A program made the translations under genes and the position numbers. A stretch of 17,083 bases of DNA, from positions 7,579 to 24,661 of the forward strand of contig PAXU01000100.1 in assembly GCA_002714565.1 (NCBI GenBank), given 5' to 3'. Under the pieces are notes generated by a model. That model saw nothing but the letters and a program-made list of their open reading frames with translations. It did no database searches and was not told the origin of the DNA. The stretch's first letter is position 1, and each line of letters opens with the position of its first letter. Source of the stretch: Rhodopirellula sp. Its GTDB lineage: Bacteria; Planctomycetota; Planctomycetia; Pirellulales; Pirellulaceae. Shown piece after piece: positions 7,867 through 14,999 of the stretch.

Positions 7867-8832
7867 TCAGCCATCAGATGATTGTGAAAACAGCGTACCG
7901 GGTTTAATTTGATAACCCCGCAAGAACTCATCAGCTGTCATGGTGCGTTTTCCAGCAGGTTGCACCTGTTCAATGGCAACCACGCCATCATCCGTAGCGA
8001 TCCATAACTCTTTGAATTGGTTGTCGATCAAACTACCGGGTACTCCACATTCGCCATCAACAAGGCGGATTTCACCGATGAGTAATCGCAGCGGTTTTCC
8101 GTTTTCACGATTGCAGAATGTGAAGCTGCCGGGCCATGGCTGAACTCCACGATGACGATTTAGTATTTCTGCTGTCGTGGCGTTCCAATCAATATTGCCG
8201 TCAGATTTGGCCAGTCGTGGTGCGCGAGTTGAACGAGTATCATCCTGTGATTCGCCAATTGGTGTCGACCGATCCCAATTCTCAAGCATGGAAATGGAAT
8301 CAAGTACCGCAGGTGCTCCAATTTCAGCTAGGCGATTCTCAAGATCAACAGCGGATTCATCCGGCTGAATCTTGGTTTCGATTTTTATTAGCGTAGGACC
8401 GCCATCAAGAAGTGGCGTCATATGGATCACAGTAATTCCGGTTACCGGATCACCATTGATAATTGCCCACTGTACCGGTGCCGCCCCCCGGTAAGCGGGT
8501 AAAAGTGAACCGTGGAGATTGATCCCTCCGAGAGGTGCGCTGCTAAGAGTTTCCGCCGATAGGATTTGACCAAAGTCACAAACGACAAGTAAGTCCGGCT
8601 GCATTTCAGTTAGCTGTTGGACGAATGCTTCATCATTCACGTTGGCCGGATCTAAGAGGGGGATGTCAATGCCATCAGCAGCCTGTCGCATTGGGTTTGG
8701 TGGCGGGCGACGGCCTCCCCGTGCCAGTTTTTCAGGCCGCGTGACAACAGCGAGGATGTCGTGATCAGATTCCAATAACAACTTGAAGGCCGGTACGACA
8801 AATCCACCGGTTCCCATGACGACAATACGCAT
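7867..8832 (-). CDS. fmt: Methionyl-tRNA formyltransferase
   Basis: A 321-residue cytosolic enzyme of normal family length that formylates initiator Met-tRNA with 10-formyl-tetrahydrofolate. The N-terminal formyltransferase domain (about 1-205) has the catalytic triad Asn105, His107 and Asp143 in GINLHGSLLP and PLLDGG, and the conserved SLLPAYRGAAPVQWAI block. The C-terminal tRNA-binding domain (about 210-315) contains RHRGVQPWPGSF. One small departure is DFGQIL at 86-91, where many homologues have AYGQIL. The ATG at 8832 has GGAG about nine bases upstream and lies 15 bases after the def stop, so def and fmt form the common pair that adds and later removes the formyl group. Identification is firm. 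Confidence 0.97.
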   Translation of the reverse strand: MRIVVMGTGGFVVPAFKLLLESDHDILAVVTRPEKLARGGRRPPPNPMRQAADGIDIPLLDPANVNDEAFVQQLTEMQPDLLVVCDFGQILSAETLSSAPLGGINLHGSLLPAYRGAAPVQWAIINGDPVTGITVIHMTPLLDGGPTLIKIETKIQPDESAVDLENRLAEIGAPAVLDSISMLENWDRSTPIGESQDDTRSTRAPRLAKSDGNIDWNATTAEILNRHRGVQPWPGSFTFCNRENGKPLRLLIGEIRLVDGECGVPGSLIDNQFKELWIATDDGVVAIEQVQPAGKRTMTADEFLRGYQIKPGTLFSQSSDG

Positions 8833-8847
8833 TCGGCGTCTCCGGTG

Positions 8848-9426
8848 TTAACAAAACTGTGACTCAAAATCTGCCAAACGTGCGAAAACCGCTACGTCAT
8901 CTGGTATCGATCCGTCGGCACGTTTGGATCTAAACTCAATCTCGAATTCTTCAAGTTCAGCTTCGATCTCCGCTAACTCATACTGGTTCATTCTGTCGGT
9001 GAACATCACACCATCCAAATGATCCGTCTCATGTTGAACAACACGGGCCATCATTCCAGACAGGTCTGCTGAGAATGGTTTGCCGTCGATTCCATAAGCA
9101 TCCACATGAATACTCTTGTACCTGGCAACCGGCCCATAGATACCGGCTAAGCTCAAGCAGCCTTCTTCTGCCGTTTCCCGGCCTTTGCCTCGAGTTAAGA
9201 CCGGATTGATGAATACTAACTCCTCACCATCCCCTTTTTTTGCCGTCGTGTTTACGACGAATAGCCGAAGTGGTAAGTCAACTTGATTTGCAGCCAGACC
9301 GATTCCGTTTGCTTCATACATGAGTTCGAACATTTCCTGGACGATAGCTCGAAGCTCGGCATTTATGCGTTTCACCGGTTTGGATTTATATCGCAAAGTC
9401 GGATGAGGTAAAGAAATGATTTCCAT
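8848..9426 (-). CDS. def: Peptide deformylase
   Basis: A 192-residue metallo-hydrolase that removes the formyl group from nascent proteins. All three signature motifs are intact: GIGLAANQ at 41-48, EGCLSL at 88-93 with metal ligand Cys90, and QHETDHLDG at 131-139 with ligands His132 and His136 and catalytic Glu133. The reading frame is open upstream to 9510, but the added 28 residues would overlap trmB by about 60 bases and match nothing in the family. The ATG at 9426 starts exactly at the usual MEIISLPHPTLR sequence and leaves a 22-base gap after trmB. No Shine-Dalgarno sequence is visible there. The C-terminal tail (about 150-192) is acidic and longer than in E. coli, with a probable helix EIEAELEEFEIEF. 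Cytosolic, followed by fmt. Confidence 0.96.
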   Translation of the reverse strand: MEIISLPHPTLRYKSKPVKRINAELRAIVQEMFELMYEANGIGLAANQVDLPLRLFVVNTTAKKGDGEELVFINPVLTRGKGRETAEEGCLSLAGIYGPVARYKSIHVDAYGIDGKPFSADLSGMMARVVQHETDHLDGVMFTDRMNQYELAEIEAELEEFEIEFRSKRADGSIPDDVAVFARLADFESQFC

Positions 9427-9448
9427 CGGAGGGGTTCGGACTCTTTCA

Positions 9449-10090
9449 TTACGAAAGGATGAATTGACTGCGGTAGACGGGGATGTCGTTCTTTCGCATC
9501 CGTCTTTCAAAGTGTGTTCGGTAATCCAAGTCGTGTTCAGCAGTTTTTTCTTCTACTGCGTTTGGGCCGCTGAGTTCCGGAAAGCCCTCGAGCAACTCTA
9601 AGGTTACATCAAAGTATTCTTTTACATCTGTCCAGAAGTGCAAGATTCCATTCGGTATGAGGCAACGAATGATGTCCGTGACGAACGACTCATTCATGAC
9701 GCGCCGTTTTCGATGACGAGCTTTCCACCAGGGGTCTGGGAAGTATACGTGAATGGCGGCGACAATATTATTCGCAATATGCTTTGAGATAAACCCAAGT
9801 GCATCGCCCTGCAGCATAAAAGCGTTTGCCTGTTCTTGTCGCGCTAGGCGCGATGCACAGTGCTTTGCATATTTTCGAGCGATTTCAATGCCAAGAAAAT
9901 TGCGCTCCGGATGATCAACGGAAGCCGTCTGCATAAAGAGACCTTTCCCGCTGCCAACCTCTATTTCGAGAGGTTGTTGCTGGGTAAAGAAATCCGAGAT
10001 AGTACATTCGTCGGTCAGATCTTCGATTTCAGCATAGTATGGGCTCAGATCCAGAGTTGGATTGAGTTTTCTTAATGCACGTCGTCCCAA
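9449..10090 (-). CDS. trmB: tRNA (guanine-N7-)-methyltransferase
   Basis: A 213-residue class I SAM methyltransferase that makes 7-methylguanosine in the variable loop of tRNA (position 46 in known homologues). The SAM-binding motif is LEIEVGSGKGLFM at about 41-53, with GIEI at 67-70 as the acidic strand end. The family hallmark FPDPWWKARHRKRR lies at 117-130, and the C-terminal half contains HFWTDVKEYF. The start is a TTG at 10090; it is supported by GAGGTGA a few bases upstream and by the basic N-terminus GRRALRKL, which lines up with homologues. It lies 31 bases after the FabZ-type gene and 22 bases before def, so it is probably in the same transcript. Confidence 0.95.
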   Translation of the reverse strand: MGRRALRKLNPTLDLSPYYAEIEDLTDECTISDFFTQQQPLEIEVGSGKGLFMQTASVDHPERNFLGIEIARKYAKHCASRLARQEQANAFMLQGDALGFISKHIANNIVAAIHVYFPDPWWKARHRKRRVMNESFVTDIIRCLIPNGILHFWTDVKEYFDVTLELLEGFPELSGPNAVEEKTAEHDLDYRTHFERRMRKNDIPVYRSQFILS

Positions 10091-10121
10091 TGCTCACCTC
10101 GTCATTGCATCCGGTTAACCG

Positions 10122-10643
10122 TCATTCGGGTCTTGCAAGTGCTGCTTTTAGGGCAGCGAGGGGTAAGGGAATACCTCGGAGCGTTCCTTCGCAGGCAATT
10201 TCACCGTTAACGATGCATTGGAAGTCACAGACAACCATGCGCTGCCGCCGCACTCTTGTAAGTCTGCATATGACGATTAGGCGATCACCAGGTAGAACTG
10301 CTTCGCGAAAACGGACGTTATCCAGCCCACCGAAACCAACCATATCGGCTCCGGATACATCCAGATACTGACAGATAAAACTACAAAGCTGAGCAGCTGC
10401 TTCCAGCTGAATAACGCCGGGCATTAGGGGTATATTTGGCATATGCCCCCGCACCCAAAACTCATCTTCGGTGATGTCTTTATAACCGACGATAGTCAGC
10501 GACTCTTCATCGAGATATACCACAGCACTGAGCTGTTCCATTTCAAACCGCTGTGGATTGTGCTTAGCAATCTCATCGCGATCTGCAATTACATTTTCCA
10601 TGTCGATCTGGTCGAGATCCACCAGGAATTCTTTGGCGACCAC
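10122..10643 (-). CDS. FabZ-type 3-hydroxyacyl-ACP dehydratase
   Basis: A 173-residue hot-dog-fold protein. The core FWVRGHMPNIPLMPGV at 62-77, followed by EAAAQL at 81-86, matches the FabZ pattern; His67 and Glu81 occupy the catalytic positions that dehydrate 3-hydroxyacyl-ACP in fatty-acid elongation. It is about 20 residues longer than E. coli FabZ at the N-terminus. The central helix (QLEAAAQLCSFICQYL) and the GGLDNVRFREAVLPGDRL strand segment are also characteristic. The start is a GTG at 10643 with AAGGGT about ten bases upstream. It lies 59 bases after a tiny basic-protein gene and 31 before trmB. It could be the housekeeping FabZ or a paralogue serving a specialised lipid; many Planctomycetota carry several copies, so I give no symbol. 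Confidence 0.87.
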   Translation of the reverse strand: MVAKEFLVDLDQIDMENVIADRDEIAKHNPQRFEMEQLSAVVYLDEESLTIVGYKDITEDEFWVRGHMPNIPLMPGVIQLEAAAQLCSFICQYLDVSGADMVGFGGLDNVRFREAVLPGDRLIVICRLTRVRRQRMVVCDFQCIVNGEIACEGTLRGIPLPLAALKAALARPE

Positions 10644-10702
10644 TTTGGATACCCTTGTGTTTGTAAAATTCTTACCTAGGCAGAATTGCTACGCGGCGAG
10701 CA

Positions 10703-10801
10703 CTAAGTCCGGATTTTCTTTCGTTTTGCTTTGCGAGCCTTTGCATTGGCCGGACGGCTACCGTGATTTGCTTTTTTGAGTTTGCGACGAGGTTTGGTCA
10801 T
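10703..10801 (-). CDS. Very small basic protein (32 aa), possible ribosomal protein
   Basis: An ATG at 10801 preceded by AGGTGAG about six bases upstream opens a 32-codon frame ending in TAG at 10705-10703. The product starts MTKPRRKLKKANHG and continues SRPANAKARKAKRKK: almost half of its residues are Lys or Arg and none is acidic. Such composition is typical of tiny ribosomal proteins (for example bTHX, bS22 and bL37), and the KANHG.RPN segment resembles what I remember of actinobacterial bL37, which I cannot verify here. The strong ribosome binding site, rare in this window, and the promoter-like sequence just upstream support a real gene. It sits between proB and the FabZ-type gene. The ribosomal role is inference; another nucleic-acid-binding role is possible. 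Confidence 0.72.
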   Translation of the reverse strand: MTKPRRKLKKANHGSRPANAKARKAKRKKIRT

Positions 10802-10833
10802 TGCTACTCACCTGTTGATTAAGGAGTTATTTA

Positions 10834-10872
10834 GTTGATCAACCTATATAGGAATCAAGTATTTTAGACTAA
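10834..10872 (-). promoter_or_regulatory. Possible promoter and dyads upstream of the small basic protein gene
   Basis: On the minus strand TTAGTC (10872-10867) and TATATA (10850-10845) are separated by 16 bases, a plausible -35/-10 pair about 45 bases before the ATG at 10801. Two perfect 10-base palindromes overlap the -10 and the expected transcription start: CCTATATAGG (10843-10852) and GTTGATCAAC (10834-10843), sharing base 10843. They may be a binding site or may be chance in AT-rich sequence. Confidence 0.4.
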
Positions 10873-10887
10873 CACGGCCATGAGAAT

Positions 10888-10907
10888 CTGCCAATAAGTT
10901 TAGGCAG
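10888..10907 (-). terminator. Weak hairpin just after proB
   Basis: Five-base arms CTGCC and GGCAG flank a 10-base loop, beginning four bases after the proB stop. No U-rich tract follows, so intrinsic termination is doubtful; it might still stabilise the mRNA end. Confidence 0.2.
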
Positions 10908-10910
10908 GAT

Positions 10911-12044
10911 CTACATCGCGATATTATCTCTATGCACGACTTCTTCATAAGGGCGGTAACCGAGTGTCTCAAGGATCCGATCAGAACTCAGACCCTTTAT
11001 CTGCTGCACTTCCGAGGCATCGTAATTCGTTAATCCACGCGCAATTTCATTGCCGTCCATGTCAATAATCAGGACGGCGTCGCCCTTAGTGAATTCGCCA
11101 TCCACCGCAGTAATTCCAATCGACAAGATGCTGCCACCCTGTTTACTCACGGCCTCGCACGCGCCTTGATCCAGGGCAATGGAGCCACGAGGCTGTGCAG
11201 AAAATCGAAGCCATCGTTTCCATGACGACATCGTTTCGCTTTTTGCCATGAATAAGGTTCCTACATCATTTCCAGCAAGGATGTCGATTAGCACATTATC
11301 AACCTTACCATTGGCGATGATCATGTTTTCACCGGCATTCGTTATAACGGTCGCAGCATCAAGCTTGCTGGCCATTCCACCTCGAGAGAGCTGGTTGTGT
11401 TGATCATGAACAAATTCCCCACTTGCCGATGCAATATCTTTAACAAGGGGGATGCGCCTGGTGGATTCTTCATCCGGTGGCCCATCGAACAGCCCATCAA
11501 CGTTTGAAAGGATGATGAGTAGGTCGGCACCGACCAGATTGGAAACAAGTGCGGCGAGGCGATCATTATCCCCAAAAGTTGTTTTTAGCTCATCGACCGA
11601 AACCGTGTCGTTTTCATTTACGATCGGGATGATCCCGATATCCAGCAACGAGAGCAATGTGTTTCTGACATTCAGGTAACCAGCTCTATCATCCAGATCT
11701 TTTGCAGTTAAGAGGACTTGAGCAGCAGTGCGATCATGGTCGCTGAAAACCTGCTCATACTCTTTCATCAGAGCAGTTTGACCAACGGCAGCAACGGCTT
11801 GCAACCGACTAAGGTCTGACGGCCGGTTTGTCAGGCCAAGCTTACCCATCCCGGCACCAACCGCCCCACTACTGACGAGAATCACGTCTTTGCCCGCGAC
11901 ACCGATTTGATGTAACTGGAGTGCTAAGTGATGAATTCGATTGAGGTTTAGTTGTCCATCATCGCCAGTGAGGACGCGCGTACCAACTTTGACCACAATT
12001 CTTTTTGCGGCAGCGGCGATCTCTTGTCTAACAAGGTCAGTCAT
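10911..12044 (-). CDS. proB: Glutamate 5-kinase with C-terminal PUA domain
   Basis: A 377-residue cytosolic kinase that phosphorylates glutamate in the first step of proline synthesis. The amino-acid-kinase domain (about 10-255) shows IVVKVGTRVL near the N-terminus, the glycine-rich VILVSSGAVGAGMG, IPIVNENDTVSVDEL for substrate binding, FGDNDRLAALV, and GGMASKLDAA. Residues about 275-370 form the PUA domain and end in the conserved HRDNI. The length equals the usual PUA-containing form. The ATG at 12044 has no clear ribosome binding site. A 171-base gap separates it from purF, so it may have its own promoter. The next step, proA, is not in the window. Confidence 0.96.
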   Translation of the reverse strand: MTDLVRQEIAAAAKRIVVKVGTRVLTGDDGQLNLNRIHHLALQLHQIGVAGKDVILVSSGAVGAGMGKLGLTNRPSDLSRLQAVAAVGQTALMKEYEQVFSDHDRTAAQVLLTAKDLDDRAGYLNVRNTLLSLLDIGIIPIVNENDTVSVDELKTTFGDNDRLAALVSNLVGADLLIILSNVDGLFDGPPDEESTRRIPLVKDIASASGEFVHDQHNQLSRGGMASKLDAATVITNAGENMIIANGKVDNVLIDILAGNDVGTLFMAKSETMSSWKRWLRFSAQPRGSIALDQGACEAVSKQGGSILSIGITAVDGEFTKGDAVLIIDMDGNEIARGLTNYDASEVQQIKGLSSDRILETLGYRPYEEVVHRDNIAM

Positions 12045-12215
12045 CGGTGTTTGATTTAATGATGGATGTGGCGGGAAACAACGTCACCACTTGCACTATG
12101 ACTGACAAATTCTGGATGTGCAAAAGCCTAAATCGGCATTCAACGTGATTTATAGAATTGCCGTCATACACACAGGAATCATACGTGGTATTGGGAAACA
12201 GCGACGCAAGTGAAA

Positions 12216-13802
12216 TCACACGCTGCTGATTTCATATGTACGAGAGTCGGTGCCGCCGTTTTCGCAATTGTTTAGTGCGATTTCGTACAACTGTTGGCCG
12301 ACGGCAGTCGGGTAAGCACCAGTGATGCATGCCTGACATAACTCCGCGCTCGTATAACCAATCGAGCGAGCGATGGATTCAACTGGTAAATACCGCAGTG
12401 AATCTGCCTGAAGTTGCGTAGCCATTGCCTGCTGAACTTCGAGGGTAAGCGGCCCACCGTTGAGGAATTTTGGTGCAAACAATTCACTGACCGTCGACAT
12501 ATCAATGCCGTAGAAGCAAGGTGCGACGATTGGTGGGCATGCAACGCGTACATGAATCTCGCGAGCACCACCAAGCTCCCGAATTCTACCTAGCAGCACT
12601 TTCATCGTGGTGGAACGAACGATTGAGTCTTCTACTAAAATGACACGTTTGCCTTCGAGCACTTCGCGCAATGGTGTGTACTTGGTTTCCGCTTTTTTCC
12701 GCCGCCCTTGTCCACCTTCGATAAATGTACGTCCAGAGTAACGATTTCGGATGAGACCTTCGCGACATGGTACGCCAAGCTCGTAAGCCATACTGTCCGC
12801 AGCAGCCTTACTGGTGTCCGGCACCGGTACAACAATGGTGTCATCGTCGATCGTTATGATCCCCTCATCCTGTTCGATTCGAGCAAGTTCTGCCCCGAGT
12901 GCTGTACGGGACATGTATACCGATCTGTCGTCTAGCGTACTAGCGACATTTGCAAAATAGATCCACTCGAAGAAGCAGTGTCGTCGACCTGGGGTTTCAG
13001 CAAATTGTTCGATATTAAATTCACCATCAACGATGGTAATGGCATGACCAGGTTCAAGTGACTTGATCTCATCACTATCAAACCCAACATTTAACAGGGC
13101 AACACTCTCGCTGGCAGCAGCAAACAACGGACCTCGCTTAGCATAGCACAGCGGTTTGATACCTAATGGATCGCGAGCAACCAGCATATCACCCTGGGCG
13201 TTTAGCAGAACGATGCAATAAGCGCCATCAAATCGTTGGCTCACATTTCGCATCACTTCGATTAACGTTGGATTGCGGTCACCCGACATTTCGCGGCTTA
13301 GCTCGTGCATCACGATCTCCGTGTCGGTTTCCCGAGCCAGATGATGATTGTCATCGCTAAGCAACCTATCTCTAAGTTGTGGGTAGTTTGCTAACTGCCC
13401 GTTAAAGGCAAAGCTAAACCACTTGTGTTTCTGAATGTGATGTCTTTCGAACGGTTGAGCATAGGAACGGTCTTCCTGTCCACATGTTGCATAACGCACG
13501 TGTCCGATTGCGGCACACCCGGCGTATTCCTGCATCAAGGCTTCGCTCTTACCGCGATGTGAGAGTCGGAACACTTCGTGTACGGTTCCGATATCCTTGT
13601 GCGTATCAATCAGCTGATCGCGCGAATTACTGAAGCTCGTGATTCCAGCGGCGAGTTGGCCACGGTTTTGAATATCCTGCAACATGCGCGGCATGAGCCG
13701 TGAGATTTCTTCCGCCCCTTGTTCTACACAAAGGTCGCTCAATTCACCGCCTGGCAGGTGATAAACGGCAGCAACGCCACACTCGTGATGAAGTTCACTC
13801 AT
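12216..13802 (-). CDS. purF: Amidophosphoribosyltransferase
   Basis: A 528-residue enzyme that makes 5-phosphoribosylamine from PRPP and glutamine, the committed step of purine synthesis. The N-terminal Ntn glutaminase domain begins at Cys8 (MSELHHE then CGVAAVY), so a seven-residue propeptide must be removed, as in Bacillus-type PurF. Conserved GHVRYAT at 100-106 and RDPLGIKPL at 210-218 follow. The phosphoribosyltransferase domain carries the PRPP loop [13 protein letters not shown] at 387-399. Cysteines 276, 429, 489 and 492 fall where the Bacillus enzyme binds its 4Fe-4S cluster. One oddity is FNGQL at 133-137, where most homologues have HNGNL; the oxyanion Asn and Gly are kept. The protein is longer than the Bacillus enzyme at several loops. 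A 243-base gap separates it from nagB, and no ribosome binding site is evident. Confidence 0.94.
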   Translation of the reverse strand: MSELHHECGVAAVYHLPGGELSDLCVEQGAEEISRLMPRMLQDIQNRGQLAAGITSFSNSRDQLIDTHKDIGTVHEVFRLSHRGKSEALMQEYAGCAAIGHVRYATCGQEDRSYAQPFERHHIQKHKWFSFAFNGQLANYPQLRDRLLSDDNHHLARETDTEIVMHELSREMSGDRNPTLIEVMRNVSQRFDGAYCIVLLNAQGDMLVARDPLGIKPLCYAKRGPLFAAASESVALLNVGFDSDEIKSLEPGHAITIVDGEFNIEQFAETPGRRHCFFEWIYFANVASTLDDRSVYMSRTALGAELARIEQDEGIITIDDDTIVVPVPDTSKAAADSMAYELGVPCREGLIRNRYSGRTFIEGGQGRRKKAETKYTPLREVLEGKRVILVEDSIVRSTTMKVLLGRIRELGGAREIHVRVACPPIVAPCFYGIDMSTVSELFAPKFLNGGPLTLEVQQAMATQLQADSLRYLPVESIARSIGYTSAELCQACITGAYPTAVGQQLYEIALNNCENGGTDSRTYEISSV

Positions 13803-14045
13803 CGACTAATCGGTGCTATTCCACAAACAGGTATGGGAGGGGGAAATAGAAAAGCATCACGCTTGAGCATCCAACTCAAAGGTCTATCAGAGAAAGTTGC
13901 CGTGCTAACCTATGAGCATCCATTACTCAAGCATCGGACAAAGATCTGACTTACCCCTCCTTGGGACTCATCCATGAACACCTGCATTCTATGGCCGCGG
14001 TCCGATTTACTCAAGCGAATGCAATGTCACCAGTGCCATCTCAAG
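13803..14045. other. Intergenic region between nagB and purF
   Basis: This 243-base gap must hold the purF promoter and the end of the nagB transcript. I find no convincing promoter, tRNA, riboswitch or terminator in it. There is a direct repeat of TGAGCATCC at 13864-13872 and 13913-13921, and GCTTGAG at 13861 is matched by an inverted CTCAAGC at 13926-13932, a dyad with a long spacer. Their meaning is unknown. Confidence 0.4.
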
Positions 14046-14780
14046 TCAAATGTTTAGTCGGGCTGCCGCGGCCTTATCGAGAATGAATGTGATTTTCGAG
14101 TGATTCTGAAGTGCACTGGCAGTGCATTGTGTAGATACGTCACCTTGAACTGCATCGCTTACCGCAGCAGATTTGCCTTCGCCATTGGCTACAAGAATGA
14201 TTTCCCGTGCTTCAAGAATGGTGCCGACACCCATAGTGATTGCCTGTCGTGGCACATCGTCAATCGATTCAAAGAAACGGGCATTATCTCTAATGGTCTG
14301 CTCTTCTAGATCGACGACACGTGTTCTGGAATCCAGAGCGCTACCAGGTTCGTTAAATGCGATGTGACCATCCGAGCCAATACCAAGTATTTGCAGGTCG
14401 ATTCCGCCGGCATTGTGAATTGCTTTTTCATAAGACAAAGCCATGGCAGCGATGTCCTCAGCAATGCCACTGGGAACATGCGTGCGTACGATTTCAATAT
14501 TGATGTGGTCAAACAGGTTTTGATTCATAAACGTCCGGTAACTTTGTGCGTGCTCCGGATTAAGTCCGAGATACTCGTCCAAGTTAAATGACGTGACGTT
14601 TGCGAAATCCAAATCCTCTTCCTGATGCATCCGAATTAATTCTTTGTATAGCCCGACCGGTGAACTGCCTGTAGCTAACCCCAAGACAGAATCAGGCTTC
14701 ATGCGAATTTGATCAGATACCAACTGCGCGGCATGCTTACTCAGGTCTTCATAGCTGTCATACGTATGAATTTGGATCAT
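14046..14780 (-). CDS. nagB: Glucosamine-6-phosphate deaminase
   Basis: A 244-residue cytosolic enzyme that converts glucosamine 6-phosphate to fructose 6-phosphate and ammonia. Length and sequence match the short, non-allosteric Bacillus-type form. Motifs present: the phosphate-binding LGLATGSSPVGLY at 33-45, FNLDEYLGL at 65-73 with Asp68 (the E. coli Asp72 base), and GIGSDGHIAFNEPGS at 133-147 with Asp137, His139 and Glu144 (E. coli 141, 143 and 148). All catalytic residues are therefore in place. The ATG at 14780 lacks a visible ribosome binding site. It is transcribed away from the NagB–PIG-L fusion gene across a 219-base shared region, which suggests joint control of amino-sugar use. Confidence 0.96.
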   Translation of the reverse strand: MIQIHTYDSYEDLSKHAAQLVSDQIRMKPDSVLGLATGSSPVGLYKELIRMHQEEDLDFANVTSFNLDEYLGLNPEHAQSYRTFMNQNLFDHINIEIVRTHVPSGIAEDIAAMALSYEKAIHNAGGIDLQILGIGSDGHIAFNEPGSALDSRTRVVDLEEQTIRDNARFFESIDDVPRQAITMGVGTILEAREIILVANGEGKSAAVSDAVQGDVSTQCTASALQNHSKITFILDKAAAARLNI

Positions 14781-14818
14781 ATTATTTTTGGGTGTGTTAT
14801 CCGTAACCAGTGCCGGTT

Positions 14819-14847
14819 AGCATAAGACCACTTTGCCTTTTTGAACG
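14819..14847 (-). promoter_or_regulatory. nagB: Possible nagB promoter
   Basis: On the minus strand TATGCT (14824-14819) is a fair -10 box about 40 bases before the nagB ATG. The matching -35 is poor (CGTTCA at 17 bases or TTCAAA at 15). A dyad overlaps this -35 position. Confidence 0.25.
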
Positions 14848-14900
14848 GAATAATCGTTCCATTTCCACAACTTACATTTTCTTTTCCGGAATAATGCCGG
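14843..14900. repeat. Two related dyads in the divergent nagB promoter region
   Basis: GAACG/CGTTC arms (14843-14847 and 14855-14859) and CCGG/CCGG arms (14886-14889 and 14897-14900) each flank a seven-base spacer. Both sites contain the same nine bases, CGGAATAAT (14846-14854 and 14887-14895), in the same orientation, 41 bases apart, about four helical turns. Each lies near a putative -35 region, one for each divergent gene. They could be operators of an amino-sugar regulator; no regulator gene is in the window. Confidence 0.4.
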
Positions 14901-14929
14901 TACATCCTAGAGCATTCTTATAGGTGTTC

Positions 14930-14935
14930 TACAAT
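14930..14935 (+). promoter_or_regulatory. Possible -10 box for the NagB–PIG-L fusion gene
   Basis: TACAAT lies about 65 bases before the TTG start. There is no good -35 hexamer at the right distance; the second dyad (14886-14900) covers the region just upstream, which would fit an activator- or repressor-dependent promoter. Confidence 0.3.
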
Positions 14936-14999
14936 AAAACAATCTGTGTACCAGCACACTTCTTGCGAATACCTCATCTTGTCTTAGTCCGTTATTAAA

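Noticed and set aside
9427..9510. N-terminal extension of peptide deformylase to a start at 9510
   Set aside because: It would overlap trmB by about 60 bases, and the extra 28 residues do not fit the family; the ATG at 9426 begins at the usual first residue.
12126..12137. GCC/GGC hairpin followed by four T's on the minus strand, as a terminator between purF and proB
   Set aside because: The stem is only three base pairs with a mismatch next to it, too weak for an intrinsic terminator.
12037..12219. A 60-codon minus-strand frame between purF and proB, starting inside the purF end and overlapping the proB start by eight bases
   Set aside because: The junction-to-junction fit looks like an operon gene, but the start is a GTG without a ribosome binding site, the product has no recognisable motif, and the composition looks random.
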